Positions 5,493 through 7,726 of a stretch of DNA of 7,726 nt are shown in pieces. Location: contig JAEUSA010000185.1 of NCBI GenBank assembly GCA_016788945.1, forward strand, positions 1-7,726, in the 5' to 3' direction. Both the position numbers and the translations under genes were made by a program. The notes beneath the pieces are model-generated. The model saw nothing but the letters and a program-made list of their open reading frames with translations, was not told the origin of the DNA and made no database searches. Source of the stretch: Leptospiraceae bacterium. GTDB taxonomy: Bacteria; Spirochaetota; Leptospiria; Turneriellales; Turneriellaceae. Each line of letters starts with the position of its first letter. Position 1 is the first letter of the stretch.

Positions 5493-5526
5493 CATATTGA
5501 AATGACACTCATGTCATTTCAATATG
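5493..5526. repeat. Perfect 15-bp-stem hairpin downstream of the STAS gene
   Basis: CATATTGAAATGACA (5493-5507) and TGTCATTTCAATATG (5512-5526) pair perfectly around a CTCA loop. The stem ends 2 bp past the STAS stop codon, so it would form at the very 3' end of that operon's transcript. There is no T-run directly after it on the minus strand; the nearest is about 25 nt away, at 5462-5468. It is AT-rich, unlike the other two hairpins. Confidence 0.75.
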
Positions 5527-5528
5527 TT

Positions 5529-5891
5529 TTAATCGGCGAAATAGGTTTCTGCTTCGCTGTAATCGCTGATCACAGTGAAGAAAGATTTCAGTTTTGTGAC
5601 TTCAAAGATGTGCCGCACAATCGGCCGCGGCTCGGTGAACACCACACGCGCGTCTTCATGCTTGCGCGCGGCGAGAATAAAATTCACTAATGCGCCGATG
5701 CCCGATGAATCGAGCGTCACGAGTTCTTCGATATCGATAATCGCGCGTAACCGCTCGCGCGTGAGCAACGGTTCGAGCTCGGCACGCGCCTGTTTCGCGG
5801 TAAACAAATTCAGCACCCCGCTGATAAAGGCGACTGCATAGCCTTTTTCGGGCACGTCGTTGATCAGTACCTTACAGCGTTCCACAGACAT
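5529..5891 (-). CDS. STAS-domain protein (anti-sigma factor antagonist-like)
   Basis: A 120-residue single STAS domain of the SpoIIAA/RsbV type. Strands and helices alternate: a beta start to residue 24, helix 31-44, the strand RAIIDIEEL (49-57), then the signature LDSSGIGAL at 60-68 with Ser62 and Ser63. In SpoIIAA the matching Ser is phosphorylated by the partner kinase, switching off binding to it. The helix after it (68-78) and the strand VVFTEP (83-88) complete the fold. It is cytosolic. No HPK-type kinase or PP2C phosphatase lies in the window, so it is an orphan here; its partner must be elsewhere. It follows the reductase gene by 37 bp with no Shine-Dalgarno visible, and the hairpin at 5493-5526 closes the operon. 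Confidence 0.85.
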   Translation of the reverse strand: MSVERCKVLINDVPEKGYAVAFISGVLNLFTAKQARAELEPLLTRERLRAIIDIEELVTLDSSGIGALVNFILAARKHEDARVVFTEPRPIVRHIFEVTKLKSFFTVISDYSEAETYFAD

Positions 5892-5928
5892 GACTAAAGA
5901 CGGATTTTTTTGCCGCGTTGCAGTGTAC

Positions 5929-6876
5929 CTACAAAAAATCTCGCTGCATCATGCGCCGCTCGCTGGCGCTCGGCAGGTACCCCGTGCCGGCCGCCATATT
6001 CTCGCGCAAATGCGATAATTTGCGCGTCGCGGGAATCACGAACTGCACGCGCGGCTCAGACAGTATGAATTTGAGAAAATACTGCGACCAGGTAGTTATG
6101 CCCCGCTCTACCGCCCATGCCGGCACCTGCTTGCCCCGCACGCGGCTAAACAGCCTGCCCTGCCCGAAGGGTTCATTGGCAATAACAGCCACCCCGTGCT
6201 CGTGGGCAACCGCAAGCAGCGACGCCTCATTGCGGCCTTCACGCGCGGCGCTTGTTTCGCCGAGCGAATAGGGTATCTGTAGAAAGTCGAGCTTCTCGCT
6301 CTTCACCATGCGCGAGAGTTCGCCAAAGGCGGATGTCAAATAGTGCGTGATGCCGATATACTTGAATATGCCTTTTTCTTTGTATTCACGCAGGGTTTTG
6401 ATCTGCGTGCGCCAATCGACGAGGTTGTGAATCTGCATGAGCTCTATCTTCTGCCGCCGCAGTTTCGCGAGAGAATCTGCCATCTGGCGCCGGCCGGCTT
6501 CTGCGCCTGAAATCCACACTTTAGTCGCCATAAACAACCCTGCATTCAGCCCCAGCTCTGCTGAAACATCGCCCGTGACCTGTTCGGCAGAACCGTACAT
6601 CGGCGAAGAATCGATGAGTCTGCCGCCTAGAGAATAAAACTCATTCAGCACTTCGCGCACCGCGCGGATTTCCCCGGCGTCTGAACCGACGTCGAAGGTC
6701 GAATAGGTGCCGAGGCCAACGCGCGGCAAGCTCTCGCCGCTGCCGGGTATCTTCGCAGTGAATAACGGCACACGCCTGTCATGAGCGCCGAGCAATTGTG
6801 TCCAGCCGATAGTGGAAAACCCGGCGGCGGCCGAGACTGCCGTCGTGAGAAATTTTTTGCGGCTTAATTCTACCAT
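5929..6876 (-). CDS. Aldo/keto reductase with Tat-like signal
   Basis: A 315-residue aldo/keto reductase. The N-terminus S-R-K-K-F-L (residues 5-10), followed by the hydrophobic stretch TTAVSAAAGFSTIGW, fits a twin-arginine signal in which the second Arg is Lys. The barrel starts near residue 50 (LPRVGLGTYSTF). The catalytic tetrad is Asp89, Tyr94, Lys119 and His150 (LIDSSPMYG, ATKVW, QIHN). Later landmarks are KYIGITHY (172-179), LDFLQIPYS (196-204) and FVIPATRK (279-286), the cofactor-binding segment. It is shorter and only distantly related to the Tas-like enzyme at 986-2026. The ATG at 6876 overlaps the end of the HAD gene by 7 bp, so translation is probably coupled; a longer start at 6954 would run through the HAD gene. 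Likely envelope location, or a membrane anchor if not cleaved; substrate unknown. Confidence 0.85.
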   Translation of the reverse strand: MVELSRKKFLTTAVSAAAGFSTIGWTQLLGAHDRRVPLFTAKIPGSGESLPRVGLGTYSTFDVGSDAGEIRAVREVLNEFYSLGGRLIDSSPMYGSAEQVTGDVSAELGLNAGLFMATKVWISGAEAGRRQMADSLAKLRRQKIELMQIHNLVDWRTQIKTLREYKEKGIFKYIGITHYLTSAFGELSRMVKSEKLDFLQIPYSLGETSAAREGRNEASLLAVAHEHGVAVIANEPFGQGRLFSRVRGKQVPAWAVERGITTWSQYFLKFILSEPRVQFVIPATRKLSHLRENMAAGTGYLPSASERRMMQRDFL

Positions 6877-7505
6877 TGTGTGAGATCGGCAAGTACGCGA
6901 TCGGCCGCCGATAGTTCTGCGCCGCTGAAATGCCCTGTCGCGACCGCGACACAATCGGCGCCCGCCGCACGCGCGCAGGCGATGTCGTTCGGCGTATCAC
7001 CAATCACGGTAATGTGCACTTCGCCGAAATCGCGGTTGAGCTGTTCGCGCGCGGCTTTGCCCAACATCGTACGCTCGGTGAAGGTATCACCATAGAAGCC
7101 TAAAGAAAAACCGGCAAACAATCCGCCTAATTTGAGCTCGCTGCCCCGCCGTGTGTTGCCCGTGAGCAGGCCTACCCTGCTGCCCACCTCGGCGCCGAGT
7201 GTCGTGAGCAGATTTTCTACACCGGGCAACAGCGTCGCCGGTTGCTGACTCAGATTTTTCGCCAGCAGATCGTGGTAAAATACCCTGAGATTTTCTGCGG
7301 CCGCGTCATCATGCAGGCGTTCAGCTTCTGCAAGCGCCCGGTGAAACAGCCCTGCGTCTGTCTGCCCCGCAAAGTCACGGCCGCGCCAGTCAAGTTCGCA
7401 ACCCAAAATCTGCCGCGCGGCCTGCCTGAAGGCGGCCGACCCCACGCCCTGGGCATCTAGCAGAGTGCCGTCGATATCAAATAGATAAACGCGAATAATA
7501 CTCAC
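6870..7505 (-). CDS. HAD-family phosphatase (phosphoglycolate phosphatase-like)
   Basis: A 211-residue HAD-superfamily subfamily IA hydrolase with all four motifs. Motif I is Asp10-I-Asp12-G-T, where Asp10 is the nucleophile. Motif II is LLTGN with Thr115. Motif III is Lys150. Motif IV is IGDTPND with Asp170 and Asp174 binding Mg2+. An alpha-helical cap lies between about residues 18 and 85. The pattern resembles Gph-type phosphatases, but family members act on many small phosphate esters, so the substrate is not assigned. The start is a GTG at 7503-7505 that overlaps the TGA of the cytochrome gene in a GTGA junction; no separate Shine-Dalgarno is evident. The end overlaps the reductase start by 7 bp. 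This soluble cytosolic enzyme sits between two genes for envelope proteins. Confidence 0.88.
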   Translation of the reverse strand: MSIIRVYLFDIDGTLLDAQGVGSAAFRQAARQILGCELDWRGRDFAGQTDAGLFHRALAEAERLHDDAAAENLRVFYHDLLAKNLSQQPATLLPGVENLLTTLGAEVGSRVGLLTGNTRRGSELKLGGLFAGFSLGFYGDTFTERTMLGKAAREQLNRDFGEVHITVIGDTPNDIACARAAGADCVAVATGHFSGAELSAADRVLADLTQW

Positions 7506-7726
7506 AACGATTCAATGTGTCTAACCAATGCCTCGATCTCAGCGGCAGTCAGATGGTCTTTGAACGGACGCATTTCTTTGCCCTTGCCTTCGGCAATCGT
7601 CTTCGCGATGCCCGCGCGCATCTTGTCGCCGCCAAAAAAGAATCCCATCTTCATGCGATAGGTACCGAATTTGCGCATGCCTTTACCCGCCCAGGCCTCG
7701 GGCGGTGTACCGTCGATGCCGTGGCA
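7502..7726 (-). CDS. Class I cytochrome c (C-terminal fragment)
   Basis: The last 74 residues of a gene that begins beyond the right edge. The window edge falls inside the haem-binding CxxCH motif: the fragment starts at Cys-His-Gly, where this His is the proximal iron ligand. After a GIDGTPPEAW stretch and a Gly/Lys/Met-rich middle, EMRPFKDHLTAAEIEALVRHIESL is the usual C-terminal end of small cytochromes c. The Met of EMRPF (fragment residue 52) is the likely distal ligand. Residues 26-34 include KMGFFFGGD, an unusual Phe-rich loop. It should be exported and act in periplasmic electron transfer. Its TGA overlaps the GTG of the HAD gene, making it the first visible gene of the operon. Confidence 0.75.
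   Translation of the reverse strand, partial: CHGIDGTPPEAWAGKGMRKFGTYRMKMGFFFGGDKMRAGIAKTIAEGKGKEMRPFKDHLTAAEIEALVRHIESL

Noticed and set aside
6877..6954. Longer start for the Tat-like reductase
   Set aside because: It would run through the HAD gene and push the S-R-K-K-F-L motif to residue 31, giving an Arg-rich leader unlike any signal peptide.
1..7726. CRISPR array, mobile element, tRNA or rRNA
   Set aside because: No regularly spaced direct repeats with unique spacers, no transposase or terminal inverted repeats, and no tRNA or rRNA cores were seen; the 40-bp operator triplet is too short and too few to be CRISPR.

Overview
The window looks like chromosomal DNA of a spirochaete of the Leptospiraceae, most probably a moderately GC-rich, Turneriella-like member. 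This rests on two tandem DUF1554-type lectin-like secreted proteins (a family found mainly in leptospires) with a spirochaete-style lipobox, and a membrane-anchored 'choice-of-anchor X'-like protein. No database search was possible, so the taxon is an inference.

Layout. Positions 1-896 (+): the 3' end of one DUF1554-like gene and, 2 bp later, a complete DUF1554-like lipoprotein gene. Positions 986-2026 (+): a Tas-type NADP(H)-dependent aldo/keto reductase with an intact catalytic tetrad. It converges on a small DoxX-family membrane protein gene (2066-2515, -), with a palindrome in the gap. doxX is divergent from a MarR-family regulator gene (2677-3144, +). The 161-bp gap between them holds three copies of a GTTGACT-AATCAAC-type operator at exact 40-bp intervals. 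Positions 3203-4480 (+): a membrane-anchored protein with beta-sandwich-like domains. It converges, across a perfect 9-bp-stem hairpin, on a secreted cysteine-rich alpha/beta-hydrolase (4518-5333, -).

Positions 5334-5528 hold no gene. They carry the hydrolase promoter region, with a TetR-operator-like ACCGGT palindrome and a leader hairpin, plus a 15-bp-stem hairpin just behind the next gene. Positions 5529-7726 (-) form a tight four-gene run, read right to left: class I cytochrome c (partial), HAD phosphatase, aldo/keto reductase with a Tat-like signal, and STAS-domain protein. The cytochrome/HAD junction is a GTGA overlap, HAD and reductase overlap by 7 bp, and reductase and STAS are 37 bp apart.

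How the genes fit together. The MarR protein probably controls itself and doxX through the phased operators, possibly as a redox or electrophile response. The cytochrome-HAD-reductase-STAS run looks like one transcript with translational coupling, and it combines two envelope redox proteins with cytosolic ones. The secreted hydrolase appears separately controlled by an unidentified regulator. No CRISPR array, mobile element, tRNA or rRNA was seen. The less ordinary points are the phased operator triplet, the cysteine-rich hydrolase with its operator-like promoter, the RK-type Tat signal on a reductase beside a cytochrome c, and three intergenic hairpins that all lack a U-tract.
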